Shown here piece by piece: positions 22,386 through 34,245 of a DNA stretch of 64,000 nucleotides (its first letter is position 1; each line of letters opens with the position of its first letter). The notes under the pieces were generated by a model. It saw only the letters and a program-made list of their open reading frames with translations. It was not told the DNA's origin and did no database searches. The position numbers were made by a program, and so were the translations under genes. Source of the DNA: Botryosphaeria dothidea (taxonomy: Eukaryota; Ascomycota; Dothideomycetes; Botryosphaeriales; Botryosphaeriaceae); the NCBI GenBank assembly GCA_011503125.2, contig WWBZ02000001.1, positions 4,030,001 to 4,094,000 of the forward strand, written 5' to 3'.

Positions 22386-25266
22386 CTAATCCAGTCCAAT
22401 CCACCCTTCACTCCCGTCATCACTGCCTTCTCCCTCTTCGACTTCCATCTCATCGTCCACGAGGCCGAGCACATCGTCCGCGCCCAGTGCATCATTCTGC
22501 TTGCCCACGGGCTGTGCAAGCAAAAAGTCAATCGCGTACACATTATCTTCAGCAAGCCGTGCGACTTCCCTCTGCACCTTCGCGACAACCTTCTGAACAG
22601 CACGCAATTCAGGGGCGAACTCGCCTTGGCGATCCTTGAGCGCCCGGCCATGGCTGGTCAGCAGCGCTTCAATCCAGCGAAGGTTGAACTCGAGGTGCGG
22701 GCTCTCGTCTGCCTGGGCCGCCACAAAGCGTAGCAGGCGGGCGAGGTACACCTGAGGAAGGTCGCGTACGACCAGAGCGACATCTTGCAGAGGCGTGGCG
22801 TAGTAGACCCTGGCGATGAGGCCGCGTTCGTTCAGGCGGAAAGCCATGGCCAGCGCGCGAAGATATTGACCTTCCTTTACAGCGGCGAGTGTCGAGTCGG
22901 GCGTCACCGTAACATCGAGATCGAATGGGTCGAACTGCAGAGTATTGTCCAGACTGTATATTAGCAGACCCTCCGTGCTTGCGGCGCAGAAAGCGCGTCC
23001 CGTTGGTGCGAAAGCAACGGCCGGCACGCGAACTTCCGGGCGAGTGCGCCGCGAGCTCATATCGCCGCCTCGTTGTGCGCCAGGCAAAGTCTTGTCGCCA
23101 GCCAGGCGATCCTCCAGGTCCGACGCTTCACCTGTCTCGTCGATAAGGCCGCGAGGTCCAGCTTCGGTTAGCAGCTTGCTGTTGAGGAATTCCTGTGTGC
23201 CGTCTAGCGAGAGGTTAACGCTGACAGTATATTTTTTCAATAGTACACCTGACTGCACGTCATACAGGCAGATGTATTTGCTGTTGCCGCCGGCGAGAAC
23301 GCATGTTCCATCCGCGCTATAGGTGACGGTCTGAAAAGACTTGGTGCCGGCCACGTTCGCCGCGGTCCGTCGGTCCGTCATTTTACGACCACCCGACGCG
23401 TCACGACGACCATCTAGACCACCGACTTGAGTTGCCTCGGAAACTGACCAGAAGGACAGCTGACCGTCCAGAGTTGCCACCGTAACCTGTTTCGAGTCTG
23501 GACGGAAAGCTAAGCTGAGGACGTCCGACTGCAATTGAAGAGGCTCGCTTGTTTGTGTTCGTGCGAAGATGTCCCAGATCCGGACGGTGTGATCCCAGCT
23601 ACCACTGACAATATTGCCACCATTCGGCGCAAAGGCCAAGCAAGAGACGGGTGCCTCGTGTCCGGAGAGAGTATCGAGCAGCTGCCCGGTCTGGACGGAC
23701 CAGATGTGGATGTCGGGGTCGTCACGCGAGCCAGCGCAAATAACCTCACCACTAGGGTCGACAGCGATTGAAGAGAACGAGAGGCGCTTCGGTGCGGTGA
23801 AAGTGCGGAAATTACGGTATCGGATGAGATCCCAGGCCCTCACAGAGCCATCGAGCGAAGCCGTGAAGAGAACGTTTCCGCGCTTCGCAAATTCGCAAGC
23901 TGTCACGCCGCTTGTGTGCTCGGTGAATGTGACGATGCAGAACCCTGAGGCAACGTCCCACACCTTGACCTTGCCATCGTCCGCACAGGTGATAATCTTC
24001 TGGCCGTCAGGCGAGTACACGATCGAGTTCATCGAGTCGAAATGTCCCTGTTGCTTGAGAATGTAGGACTCAGACTGCCACTCCCAGACGAGCAACTGCC
24101 CAAGTTTCGATGCGCCGAAAGCCAGCCATTCGCCAGTCTTGTTGATCGTGACAAAGTCAATGTCATTTTGCGAAATGCTGTAAGGGTCAGCGGGGTCGAA
24201 TATCGGTGAACTGAAGTTCGTACCTAAGGTTTTGGATGGTAGAGAACTCAGGCAGTTCGTGGATGCCAAAGATGCCATTGGAGAAACCCACGACCAGGAG
24301 ATTTGTCTCAGCATGAAACGCAGCACATGTGACATGAGCATTGTTTTGCATGAAGAAATGCTTCTCAGCTATTCTCCAGCGCTCAGTATCCTCTTCGGAT
24401 TCATCCTCGTCCATGTTCGGCTTCGGGAGATATTGCCACTCGAAAAGCGCGCCATCCTTGCTAACCGTGTACATCTGCGGCACAATCAGTACTCATTGTC
24501 CCAACCTCGTACGCCAGGATCGTACACACCACTTCTTGGTCTTTTGAGAACCATGCACCGACGACAGCCTGTCTGTGTCCGGCCAATGTTGTGGGAACGA
24601 AGCCATCTTCCGGATCTAAACTCCATATTCGTGCAGTAAGGTCTTTCGATGAGGTCAAGAAGAACCTCGAGTCTCCCGACCATTCTATACTTTCAACGCT
24701 ATCGTAGTGTCCAGTGTACACTCTATGGCGCACGAACGGCGCAAATTCCAGCTCACCATCGGCGCCAGCATCCGGGGTGGAAGGCGTGTGCCAGACTTCG
24801 ACTTGGCGGCCAATTGCGGCGGCAAATTGTCGACCGTTGGGCGCAAACACGATGGAGGATACAGGAGACCGGAAGGAGAAGTGGTAGAGTGCTATGCGAC
24901 GGGGCACGTTCGTTAGAATGGCGCGGCCATCTTCGTCGACGGACAGCAGCAGGTTGCCGCGGGGATTTAATGCGATGCGGGCGATGTTGCGTCGGTGGGA
25001 GAACGGCAAAGTATGCGATTTGTTGCTGGGAGCTGGTCAGTTCTTGGGCAGTAGATTTGCGCGCGCTTGGGGGTGAGTCGTACTTGACTAGGTCGAAGAC
25101 AGAGACGCGGTTGCCCACGGGCGACAGCAGACAGGTGCCATCGGGGGTGAAGAGAAGGTTGCCGCGGCTGTAGACGGTACCCAGCAGGTTCGAGAACTGA
25201 TTGGAGGTCAGCGACAGGCACAGCGGGATATGCGGAGGATTTGCGCACCCTAAAGTCGGTCTTCAT
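22386..25266 (-). CDS. pwp2: Periodic tryptophan protein 2 (Pwp2/Utp1), U3 snoRNP subunit
   Basis: Essential WD40 subunit of the UTP-B complex in the small-subunit processome, acting in 18S rRNA maturation in the nucleolus. Minus-strand exons 25266..25249, 25196..25084, 25025..24530, 24474..24224 and 24177..22386 give 889 residues, the normal length. Seen: MKTDFR joined to FSNLLGTVYSRGNLLFTPDG; two stretches of WD repeats (for example VRIWDIF, VKVWDVASGFC, VRAWDLIRYRNFRTF); SKDGALFEWQY; an acidic linker; and the C-terminal Utp12 domain (YLRALAMAFRLNERGLIARV, about 690-800), then an acidic tail EEGEGSDDGSEGW. The exon 3 donor could be placed three bases earlier, which only removes one Val. The start lies 393 bp from the divergent septin gene. 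Confidence 0.95.
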
Positions 25267-25659
25267 GGCTGCGCGGACTTATCGATTGCGGGCTCGAAAC
25301 TTTTTGGTGTTGCAGCAGCAGTTGGGCTTGGCGGGCGGGCAGGCTGCGGTCCGAGCGCGCGTGCTAGCGTGGCCCGACGCGCTTTCCCCCAGGGTCTCTC
25401 GCTCGCCGAAGGGGAACCTCGACTTAGGGGCTTCCACCACCGCTCTCCACTGCTTCCCACCCAGCGCCGCCCCATTGACGTCCGCCCGTCCTCCAACTTC
25501 TTCCGCTCGCTCCACCAAAGTCCGCGTCCTTCTTGGCCTCGGTCACCACATTGTGAGCTCACTCTGCTCAGGGGCTCCCTCGCGCATCCCGCTTACGCTC
25601 GCTGCAGTCCATAGTTTTCTCCTACCACAGCCCAAGGCAACGCGCCTCAACCACTCAAT
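25267..25659. promoter_or_regulatory. Short divergent promoter of pwp2 and the septin gene
   Basis: 393 bp between two start codons in opposite directions, so both promoters and leaders must share it. It is CT-rich toward the septin start (25380-25640). No TATA box or named site was recognised. Confidence 0.45.
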
Positions 25660-27082
25660 ATGTCGGAGTCTGCGTCCCCGATTGGCATTGCCAATGTGAG
25701 TCGATCCTTTACTCCCATATGCCGAACGAATGCTGACCTGTACATAGCTCCCCAACCAACGGTAAATAGCTATCTGCCACTCCTTGTTACCCCGTCCGTG
25801 ATACCTGACCCAATCGCAGGCACAAGATTGTCGCCAAGCGTGGTGCTGCCTTCACCATTATGGTACTTACCCAATCGACTCAGGAAAAAGGACCTGGCAT
25901 TGACGTGGTGTGACAGGTTGCTGGCGAATCCGGCCTGGGAAAGACGACCTTCATCAACACCCTGTTCTCCACCACCATCAAGAACTACGCCGACCACAAG
26001 CGCCGTCACCAGAAGCAGGTCGACAAGACTGTTGAGATCGAGATCACCAAGGCTGAACTCGAGGAGAAGTTCTTCAAGGGTTAGTATAGGAGACCTCGCG
26101 CCGATTGATGCCAACATTTCGCTTATCCGCCCAACAGTCCGCCTCACTGTCATTGACACCCCTGGCTTCGGTGACTACGTCAACAACCGCGACTCGTGGC
26201 AGCCCATCATCGAGTTCCTGGACGACCAGCATGAGTCGTACATGCTTCAGGAGCAGCAGCCCAAGCGTACTGAGAAGATCGACCTCCGTGTCCACGCTTG
26301 CCTGTACTTCATCCGCCCCACTGGCCACACTCTGAAGCCTCTCGACATTGAGGTCATGAAGCGTCTTTGCACTCGTGTCAACCTCATTCCTGTTGTCGCT
26401 AAGGCCGACACCCTCAGCCCCGCCGATCTGGCCAAGTTCAAGGCGAAGGTAGAATTTGCGCATCTCATTTGTTGGATGTATTGCTCACTGATTGGTTTTG
26501 TAGATCCGCACGGTTATTGAAGCCCAGGGCATCAAGATCTACCAGCCTCCGCTTGAGGAGGATGACGAGGCCGGTCTCCAGCACGCCCGCAGCCTGATTG
26601 CTGCCATGCCGTTCTCCGTCATTGGCTCCGAGAAGGATGTCTCGACCCCCGATGGCCGTACCGTGAAGGGCCGCCAGTACGCCTGGGGTGTTGCCGAGGT
26701 CGAAAACGAGGAGCACTGCGACTTCAAGAAGCTCCGCGCCATTCTAATCCGCACGCACATGCTCGACTTGATCCACACGACGGAGGAGAACCATTACGAA
26801 GCCTACAGAGCACAGCAGATGGAGACGCGGAAGTTCGGCGAGGCTCGGCCACGGAAGCTGGACAACCCCAAGTTCAAGGAGGAGGAGGAGGCACTTCGCA
26901 AGCGCTTCACGGAGCAGGTCAAGGTGGAGGAGCAGCGTTTCCGCCAGTGGGAGCAGAAGCTCATTTCGGAGCGCGACCGCCTCAACAAGGATCTGGAGCA
27001 GAGCCACGCCGTCATCAAGCAGCTCGAGGCGGAAGTCGAGACACTGCAAGGCAGCGTTACTCGCTCTCACGGCCGCCGTTAG
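25660..27082 (+). CDS. cdc12: Septin, Cdc12/AspC type
   Basis: Filament-forming GTP-binding protein of the septin ring, scaffolding septation, hyphal branching and conidiation. Exons 25660..25695, 25748..25761, 25820..25862, 25917..26079, 26138..26448 and 26504..27082 give 381 residues. Four small exons encode the N-terminus, one of them only 14 nt. Motifs: polybasic NQRHKIVAKRG just before the domain, P-loop GESGLGKTT (34-42), DTPGFGD, and AKAD. The septin unique element lies near GRQYAWGVAEVENEEHCDF, and a C-terminal coiled coil (about 300-375) is rich in Glu, Lys and Gln. The start MSESASPIGIANLPNQ and the coiled coil point to the Cdc12/AspC group; another core septin class is less likely. 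Tandem with the WD40 gene 454 bp downstream. Confidence 0.93.
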
Positions 27083-27536
27083 GCCACTTTCGCCCAACGC
27101 ATCTGGTTTTTCCTTTCTTCTGATACCTCTCATTTGCAGTCTTTCAGTACGTTTGTAATGGCGCTTAGCGAGCTTCAACCAAAGCTTGGCTTGAAGCTTC
27201 GCGAATTTGCGACTGAGCCTTTTTCTTATACAACGCGGCGGGGGATGGGATTCCGTTTTGGCGCGGGAACCGCTGCGTAGTTGGGAGCTTTCTAGCTGGG
27301 AGAGAAGCATAAAATCTGGGGGAGCATCAGTTAATATTGCATCTTCCACTTCTCCTCCATTGTAGATTAATGAACTTTTTTGCGTTGCCTCTGAGCTAAG
27401 ATTGATGCAACGTGAGTGAAGACCCCTCAATGATGCCAGGACCCTGGTGCCAAGAAAGCGCAATCGCACCCAAGCTCCGCCTGCACCTCCGACATCACCA
27501 CCGACGCTCCGCATTCCAGATTTCCAGCGACATGTC
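27083..27536. other. Intergenic, septin to WD40 gene
   Basis: 454 bp between same-strand genes; 3' UTR plus promoter. Nothing specific recognised. Confidence 0.45.
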
Positions 27537-28850
27537 ATGACGGCGCAATTCCCCACCCGGCAGATCGCAAAGCTCTCCGGCCACAATGGTGAGTGTTTAT
27601 CAAGCTGAAGAAGCTTCTGCTGCTAAGAAAGGCACGTCGAAATTCTGACACAAGCATAGGACCCGTTCACGCCGTGAGCTACAGCGCCGGCCTAGGTCAA
27701 TACGTACGTTCAACGCCGAAGACCCTTGGCCTCGCCCCAAGAACCCTGACGACATGTACTATCGACGATACTTTCAAAAAACTGACGACCGTGTCCGCCT
27801 CGCTACCCAGGTCCTGACCGGCTGCTCCGACCGAACGATCCGCCTGTTCAACCCTTCGCGCGGCAGCGGCGGCAACGCGCTGATCCAGAAGTACGAGGCG
27901 CACGGCTACGAAGTGCTCGACATCGCCGTCGCGGACGATAACGCGCGCTTCGCCAGCGTCGGCGGCGACAAGACGGTCTTCGTGTGGGACGTCGCCAGCG
28001 CGACGACCATCCGGCGGCTCAGCGGGCACAGCGGCAGGTGCAATGCCGTAGCTTTTGCGGCGGATGGAGGGGTGCTTGTTAGTGGTGAGTCTTGTCCTTC
28101 CGATGTGGGAGAGAGGATGAGGCACCGGAATTGTGGGCTGATTAATGGATTGTGTAGGGAGCTTCGATGCGACGGTCAAGCTGTGGGATCTTAAGAGCCA
28201 GTCGCATAAGCCGCTGATGACGCTATCCGAGGCGAAGGATAGCATCTCGGCGGTGTGCGTCTGGGGCAACGAGATTTTTGCCGGGTGCGTGGATGGGAGG
28301 GTTAGGACTTACGATATCCGCATGGGGCAGGTGTTTGTCGATGTCATTGGCCGTAAGTCATGATTGTCAAGAGATGAAGAAGGCTGATCTGGAGTTAATT
28401 GGTGTGCTTCACAGTTCCGGTCACTTCCATCACGCTTACTAGGGATGCGGAATCTTTTTTGACCAGCACGCTTGACTCCACGATTCGCCTGATGGACAGG
28501 TCGAATGGAAAGTTGCTACAGTCGTACAAGGACCCTGAGGTATGATCCTCTTGTCAGTATTTACATTTATCTTTCATTTACTGATTACCAATCCCACGCA
28601 GTACACCAACATTAACTACCGCATTCGCTCAACTCTTGGCCTTAAAGACGCCATAGCCGTGGCAGGCAGCGAAGATGGCAGCATTTTTGCCTGGGATGTG
28701 GTATCAGGCACGGTCCTGCACCGTCTTCAACACGGAGAGTCCAAGGGCGCGTCCAAGAAGGACGTCGTCAGTGCCGTGGCGTTCTGCCCAAGTAGGAAAG
28801 AATTCGCCAGTGCGGGCGGCGATGGGAATGTCGTGGTCTGGGGAATTTAG
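27537..28850 (+). CDS. WD40 protein, WDR83/MORG1-like
   Basis: A single seven-bladed WD40 propeller resembling WDR83/MORG1, which in animals scaffolds MAPK modules and associates with the spliceosome. Exons 27537..27588, 27660..27703, 27811..28084, 28158..28352, 28415..28539 and 28602..28850 give 312 residues, the family size. Conserved blocks: KLSGHNGPVHAVSYS; YVLTGCSDRTIRLFNPSRG; YEVLDIAVADDNARFASVGG followed by DKTVFVWDVA; SFDATVKLWDLKS; VDGRVRTYDIRMG; VTSITLTRDAESFLTSTLDS followed by TIRLMDR; and a last blade ending GGDGNVVVWGI. Introns fall between blades. The start at 27537 gives the family N-terminus. Assignment rests on overall order and the DSTIRLMDR blade, so the fungal role is inferred. 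Confidence 0.88.
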
Positions 28851-31529
28851 GCGAACAAAGGTGGCATAGGTCCCAAGAATGCCTTTAGACTTGGCAAGTA
28901 TCTTGGGTAAACATTGTAGATACTTGGAGTTTGATACCTCTCGAGAATGTACATGGGAAATTCATGGAGAAGTACAGATACTTGACCACTGATCTCCTCA
29001 AGGAACCCATGACCTTCGTATTTGAGCCTCATATAGATCGGCGCACACGCGCATACTTGCCGGATTGGGAGAAGATGTGGTATGGAAGCGCGAATCAGTG
29101 AACGAGACCGCCTTTTAACTTGTAGATTTTATACAACCCCTACATCATCCCAATACCTTATTGCACAAGACTGGTTTGTGAGACTTGTGATGTTCGTTTC
29201 TCTGAATAGCACCACTCTTTCCTCTTCGATCTATTATAAGCTGTGACAGATATGGGGTTTCACTGCCTTAGCCCTTTTGCATTTGTTCTTTATGAATAAG
29301 TGAAGGACATTTGAAAAAGATATGCTCGAACAGAAAGCTCGCTCCCACCACTTGTGGCTTTAGGAATAATGCTGCACATGGACGTAAGAGAAAATGCATA
29401 GGATATGTATGAGATCGGGTTCATTTGAATTTGGAACACTTGTGCCTAAAAGAATACCTCGACTACACCAGCGTTGACGCTTGCTACTATTTTCCCCCCT
29501 AGTTCCGATCTCGCAGTCCACTTTTAAATAAGGAGCCAAGTATAGGGTACGTATCCGCCGGCATGTTCGACACGAGCAGGCGGAGTACCTTCCGGATGTG
29601 GTCTCATTTAGGCGGACAATAAATAGCAGCAGCCCGCCGTGCGGTTTCAAATCTTAAAAGAAACCGAGGGTGACGAGTATCACAGCTTACATTGAACGTG
29701 ATGGAGCGAAAAGGGTGATCGTTTGCCCATCTTGCAGGGACTTGGTACGTCCGCCTACCTTGACTGGCTCAGACAATATGCGGACAAAAACAAGGGTGGC
29801 AAATCTTCAACCGTAGAGGCAGGCGGAGCTCCACTTGCTCGTTCGGTGGCTGTGAGGGAATTCATCTTCCGAACGAAAGAAGCCCGGTCCAGCCTTCCAC
29901 AGTCATCAGAGTCATCGATAGGAGTGCTGACACTCCGCAGGGTGGCTTTGAGTAGTGCGCACTTTTCCATGGGTGATATGGCGTGCGCTATGGGCAGATG
30001 TCACACCTGCAGAACACTAGTACAGGGGTTGGCGGGCCAATAGGAGAGAAGACATTTCAAAGGAGGATGCAAGAAAGGAGGGGTTCGCAGCAGAGGCACG
30101 GAACGGCTCGGGTTGCGTGGATGAAAGGAGGCGTAGCGCGGCAGATATCGCGGGAGCAAGCCGGGTGCTTGGGCAGGCGGCAGGCGGGAGTAGCCGCGTC
30201 ATTGGCAGTCGTTTCGTCTGCTCTCGTTTCGAGTTGACGTCTTTTTTCGCACCTCACCTCAACCCGCACCTATTGCTTTTTCGATTTTGCCCGCGCAGCC
30301 GCTGGTGTGTCGCCCACACCTTCGGTGCCTGCACGCCGAAGGCCGACGAGGACCGGCCTTCCGTCTTTGACCATCGTGTCCCTGGCCCAGCCACAGCGCT
30401 CGCTCCTCGCTCATTGTCAGCCCATAATTGCCGCGTGGCACGTGGAGATGGGCGCAGCGGGCTCAGAACTTCCGGCCAAGTAGCTGGAGAAGCGTGGAGA
30501 CTGAGCGACTCCTGATCTGTCGTCATTTCACGGATCCTCATGTAGCGTTGCACATCACAACCAGGTACATCGTCACTGTGCAGCATCTGCGGGCCGGGCA
30601 ATATGCGCGAGCAAGTGCAGGTGCAGGATGGCCTGAAAGCAAGCGCTACAAGCGCCGAAAGCTAAAGCAAGCAGGTCGGCAACCTCTCCGGCAACGGCAG
30701 CTGGGGTGCAAGTGAGTGCAACCATGAAGCATGGCATAATAACGCCGGAAGAAGCACCGGCAAAAGCGCCTCTGTTGCCCAAGACGGTGGGGGAAAAGAA
30801 GGGCGGCAGCATTCTGGTATCTCACGCGGGAATGGTGTGCTCCCATGTGACAGAGGGGCTGGAACGGGTGGCTCGAATAGGTAGGCGGGGCGAGCAGTGA
30901 TGAGCAGCGAGGCCGGTAAGAAGGTAGCCGTGTCGCCTGACTGACAGCCCATTCTCACGTTGGCCCCGGCTCGCTCCTTGGCGCAGGGGCGGCTCTTCTT
31001 GCAGGGACTCAGCAGAGCGGAGCGCGCCTGCAGCCTGGCTCGAATGCTGGCCTTGCGTGTGAAACATATATATCAATTCCCCGCGTCGCCAACGGTGCGT
31101 CTTTCTCGAAAGTACCTGTTTGCTCGACTGTTCCTGAGATCTCGAGACCCTGTACTCCTAAAATAACCCGACTCGCCCGATCTTCCTCGTTGTACGGCCC
31201 GTCTCGGCTTTAGCGCCGGTATTCGTCAGTCACCAGCTCAGCCCTGTTGCGGTCTGGCATCATAGTCACCATCTAGTGAGTCCCTGTTGCCTGTCATACC
31301 TCACGCCAGTGTCCACAAGTACATAGGAGTCGCTGTACAAAATGGCGCATCTCCCGGCCACAGAATTCACCTTCTACTTCCACCCTCACTCTTCCTTCCG
31401 CTAGCGCACCCAAGCCTCGCGCTAACATTCCGCTCTCTCCCCGCAGCCTCGAAGCACCTTGGAGTCCGTCCAAACACCAAGAATTTTGTCCAGCAGCTTC
31501 TCTCTGCAAATCAAGAATCCACACAAACA
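28851..31529. other. Gene-poor stretch of 2.7 kb
   Basis: No frame with recognisable motifs on either strand. The first kilobase is relatively AT-rich. A pyrimidine-rich leader-like zone precedes the small gene at 31530, so a 5' UTR, perhaps with an intron, may start near 31260. No tRNA or repeat identified. Confidence 0.45.
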
Positions 31530-31861
31530 ATGTCGGCCCTCAGACACGCCATCCGCCGCTATTCCTCGGGCGCCTACGTGCCGCGCTACTCGCGCCTGCA
31601 GCTGCTCGTTGCCCACAGCGCCATCACTGCCGGCGTCGTGCTGCCCTTTGTGCACCCCTACCTGCAGACCCGTCAGGCAAAGCGCGACGGCACCTACATG
31701 ACCAAGTAAGTCAACCCCGACTCCATTTCCTTGCTTTTCTCCTTTGCCGTCCCCTTTTTGTGTTTGGATTGCGCGTACCGCCCAATCGCAGCACGAATAG
31801 GGCGCTTGGTCGGCAATATTGGGGCAACGGTGGAGCTCCACCTGCAAGATTGTCAACGTAG
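31530..31861 (+). CDS. Small predicted mitochondrial membrane protein, unrecognised
   Basis: Exons 31530..31705 and 31792..31861, joined by an 86-nt intron with a GTAAGT donor and a CGCAG acceptor, give 81 residues. I do not recognise a family. Visible features are a basic, Ser/Arg-rich amphipathic start (MSALRHAIRRYSSGAYVPRY) of mitochondrial presequence type, one hydrophobic segment (about 23-45, LQLLVAHSAITAGVVLPFV), a charged QAKRDGTY loop, and a short tail ALGRQYWGNGGAPPARLST. Size and layout resemble small accessory subunits of respiratory complexes, but that is inference. Without splicing the frame ends at a stop immediately after the exon 1 donor, so the intron choice decides the C-terminus. 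Confidence 0.6.
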
Positions 31862-32673
31862 CGTCCACAGGGCTGACAGAGCACTGCTATCCAGGCCGCC
31901 GATCGCCTTCACGCCCAGCCCGAAGTTCTAGAAGGGAAATGGTTAGGGGAGCTGCCGATCAGGGAGCTTTCTCATGATCATCTTTCTCATTCTTCATTTT
32001 CTCGGGATTGGCAGTTAGAAGGGAAGCGATTCGGGGGTTCGTCGGCGTAGGAAATGCAGCGTAACTGCTATTCAGAAGGGAGGGGCCAAGGGCTGGTGAA
32101 ACCCTCCCGTTGAAGCATCACATTGGCGTTTGAAGGTAATATACCAGGACGGGAATTCATTTGCTATCACCTGTCGCTCTTTTGTTATGAGCGGCTTGCT
32201 TTGCCTTGGGATTGCACATGTTTCGATAACCTCACAGTCGAATAAACAATTCAATAGATCAAATTTGTACATGGAGAGGAGAAGGTGTTGAAAACAAGCA
32301 AAAAAAAAAGTGTCTGCTCCATGACGCCATACAGTGCCGGATCCTCGCTTGGAGCTCGAAAATAGAGAATTGAGCCGTTAGTCTGTGCAGACCATGTCCC
32401 CAGAGACACACAGAGAACTCGCTGTTCGTGATTGAGGAATTGACGTTTTCTTTTGTCGAAAAAGACACATAAAGGTCCGGAGAGATACCCGCATGCACGT
32501 AGCCATCCGGCCAACCTTCGTTTCAGCCACATACGAAAGGGGTGTCCCCAGCTTTTCCTCCTCCGCATTTAATTCTCCACTTCTCCCGCGTCTCTTCTCC
32601 ACAAGGCATTCGTATCTCCACAGGGCCCCTCACCCCATCCCTTATATCACACCACCGCCCGCTCCCGGCTCCC
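31862..32673. other. Intergenic between convergent small genes
   Basis: 812 bp including the 3' UTRs. Several A/T runs lie at 32240-32320. No gene called. Confidence 0.45.
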
Positions 32674-33248
32674 TTAACTAAACCGGTCTCCCTTCCTGCT
32701 CCTGAACGGCTCACTCGCCTCGTACTTGCTCTTCTCCCACACCTGCTGGCCGGCTGTCTCGGGTGCGTGTCTCGTGGGTGCTGGATCCTGACTGGCCTCT
32801 TGGCTGGGGTTGGCGCCGGCGCCATTGCCAGTGACCGTGGCGGGAGTGGTGTTGCTGCCGAAGGCTTGCGCCTCAAGCTGCTGCTGCTGCTCCTTGCGCC
32901 GGCGATCGGCGAGCGCTTTCTCAGCGCGCTCAGCGTTGATTTGCTTCTTCGCGAAGTAGTAGGCACCACCGCCGGCTATGAAGTTTTCGGGTCAGTGGAG
33001 AGACCGGAATTGAGAGTCGTTGAATTGTGGAGAAAGCGAGGGAAAAGAGACGGCGGAGGGTTCATAGGCGTAAGACGTACCGACGATCAAGACGCCCCAT
33101 CCGTAGCTGTTGGAGATAGTGGTGAGCGTTGGTTCTGCGGACGTTTTCGGGAATGGCTGTGAATGACGTACGCGGTAGATCTGACCTGTGCGGGCGTCAG
33201 TGGTAGCTACACTCAGCATTGAGGCGGCGCGGAGCTTACAGTGTTCAT
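32674..33248 (-). CDS. Small single-pass membrane protein, DUF4748-like
   Basis: Minus-strand exons 33248..33240, 33185..33172, 33106..33081 and 32975..32674 give 116 residues. Three tiny exons (9, 14 and 26 nt) build the N-terminus MNTVRSTAYGWGVLIVAGGG, so no long open frame exposes it. A hydrophobic segment (about 7-23, GWGVLIVAGGGAYYFA) is followed by a basic, Ala/Glu/Arg-rich helix (KKQINAERAEKALADRRRKE), a low-complexity Asn/Gln/Thr linker and a basic end (KSKYEASEPFRSRKGDRF). The GWGVLIVAGGGAYYFAK-INAER pattern matches fungal DUF4748-type proteins as I remember them. The function is unknown and a mitochondrial inner-membrane location is only a guess. Divergent from the gene at 33605. 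Confidence 0.75.
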
Positions 33249-33604
33249 GGCGACGAGTTTAGAGCAGTAGGAGAGGGTTGTATTGCGGTCTGGGAGGCTT
33301 TCGGGAGAAGGGAAAGAAGAGAAATGGGCGGTTTGGGATGCCGACGGAGCTCACTGCAAAATAGTGGATGAAATCAGGCCATACTGTAGGGCTGACCGCG
33401 CACCGAACACGGAAGGTCGAGCCGCCTATCATATAGCTCCCGCTCGTCAACCAGCTCTAAATCACTCACCTCCGTCTCTTGGTCGCCGACCCGACTCGCT
33501 CTCAGTAAATCGCCGACTATTCCTTGCAACCAGCATACGCTCTACTCGAGTCCTCATCGCCGATATTTCTAAACGGGAAACACGAGCAGCGGCATCCATT
33601 CATC
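33249..33604. promoter_or_regulatory. Short divergent promoter region
   Basis: 356 bp between divergent start codons of the DUF4748-like gene and the next plus-strand gene. No specific motif recognised. Confidence 0.4.
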
Positions 33605-34245
33605 ATGCACGAAGACCGTACGCTACAAAGCTCCCCCCCACCATCTTACCAACAACCTCCGAAATTGACCACCATTCCTCTCCAGACCCGCACACGCTCC
33701 TCGCCCAAATCCCCCTCACCGTCTCGCCCTTCGTCTCCCTCCCGACCGCCACCCCGCTGCCCTACACCTACAAGCAACTCCCCTCCACCCTACCCCCCTC
33801 AGTCACCGACCCGCCGCCCGACGCCGCCAACAACGACACCCAACAGCAACAACACCCCCCGAAGCCCGCATACGTGACGTCCGCGTCTGGCCAGCACGCC
33901 GCGCACCCGGACGACATCATCGCGTCGTGCCGCGCGCTGCAGGCGCACCTGACGCAGCTGACCGAGGACGCGCGTGCGACGTTGCGGCGCTGGGAGGACG
34001 GCATCCACGAGCGCGACCTGGCCGAGAAGAGGCGCGTCGCGCCGGGCTGGCTGGACGAGGAGGTCAAGATGCTGGTGCCCGAGCGGAAGGGCGGCAAGCA
34101 ACAACAGCAGGGTAGCTTGTTGGATGGGGGTGTGCCGGGGCAGGAGGGTGGTGCTGCGGCGGGTGGAGAGGCGATGCAGGGGGTTGTGCAGAGCGATGAG
34201 GGGGCGGAGTTGGATAGGGCGTTTGGTGGATTGGGGATTCGGTGA
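33605..34245 (+). CDS. Conserved-looking fungal protein of unknown function
   Basis: Exons 33605..33617 and 33686..34245 give 190 residues. I do not recognise the family. The N-terminus MHEDHPHTLLAQIPLTVSPF with TPLPYTYKQLP is Pro-rich. A Gln/Pro-rich spacer follows, then a predicted helix (IIASCRALQAHLTQLTEDAR, about 100-120) and the charged block RRWEDGIHERDLAEKRRVAP with GWLDEEVKMLVPE. The C-terminus is Gly/Gln-rich and ends DRAFGGLGIR. The sharp switch from low complexity to a charged helical block suggests a short coiled-coil or binding module. The 13-nt first exon is supported by a clean donor, a phase-consistent acceptor and a pyrimidine tract. Confidence 0.6.
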
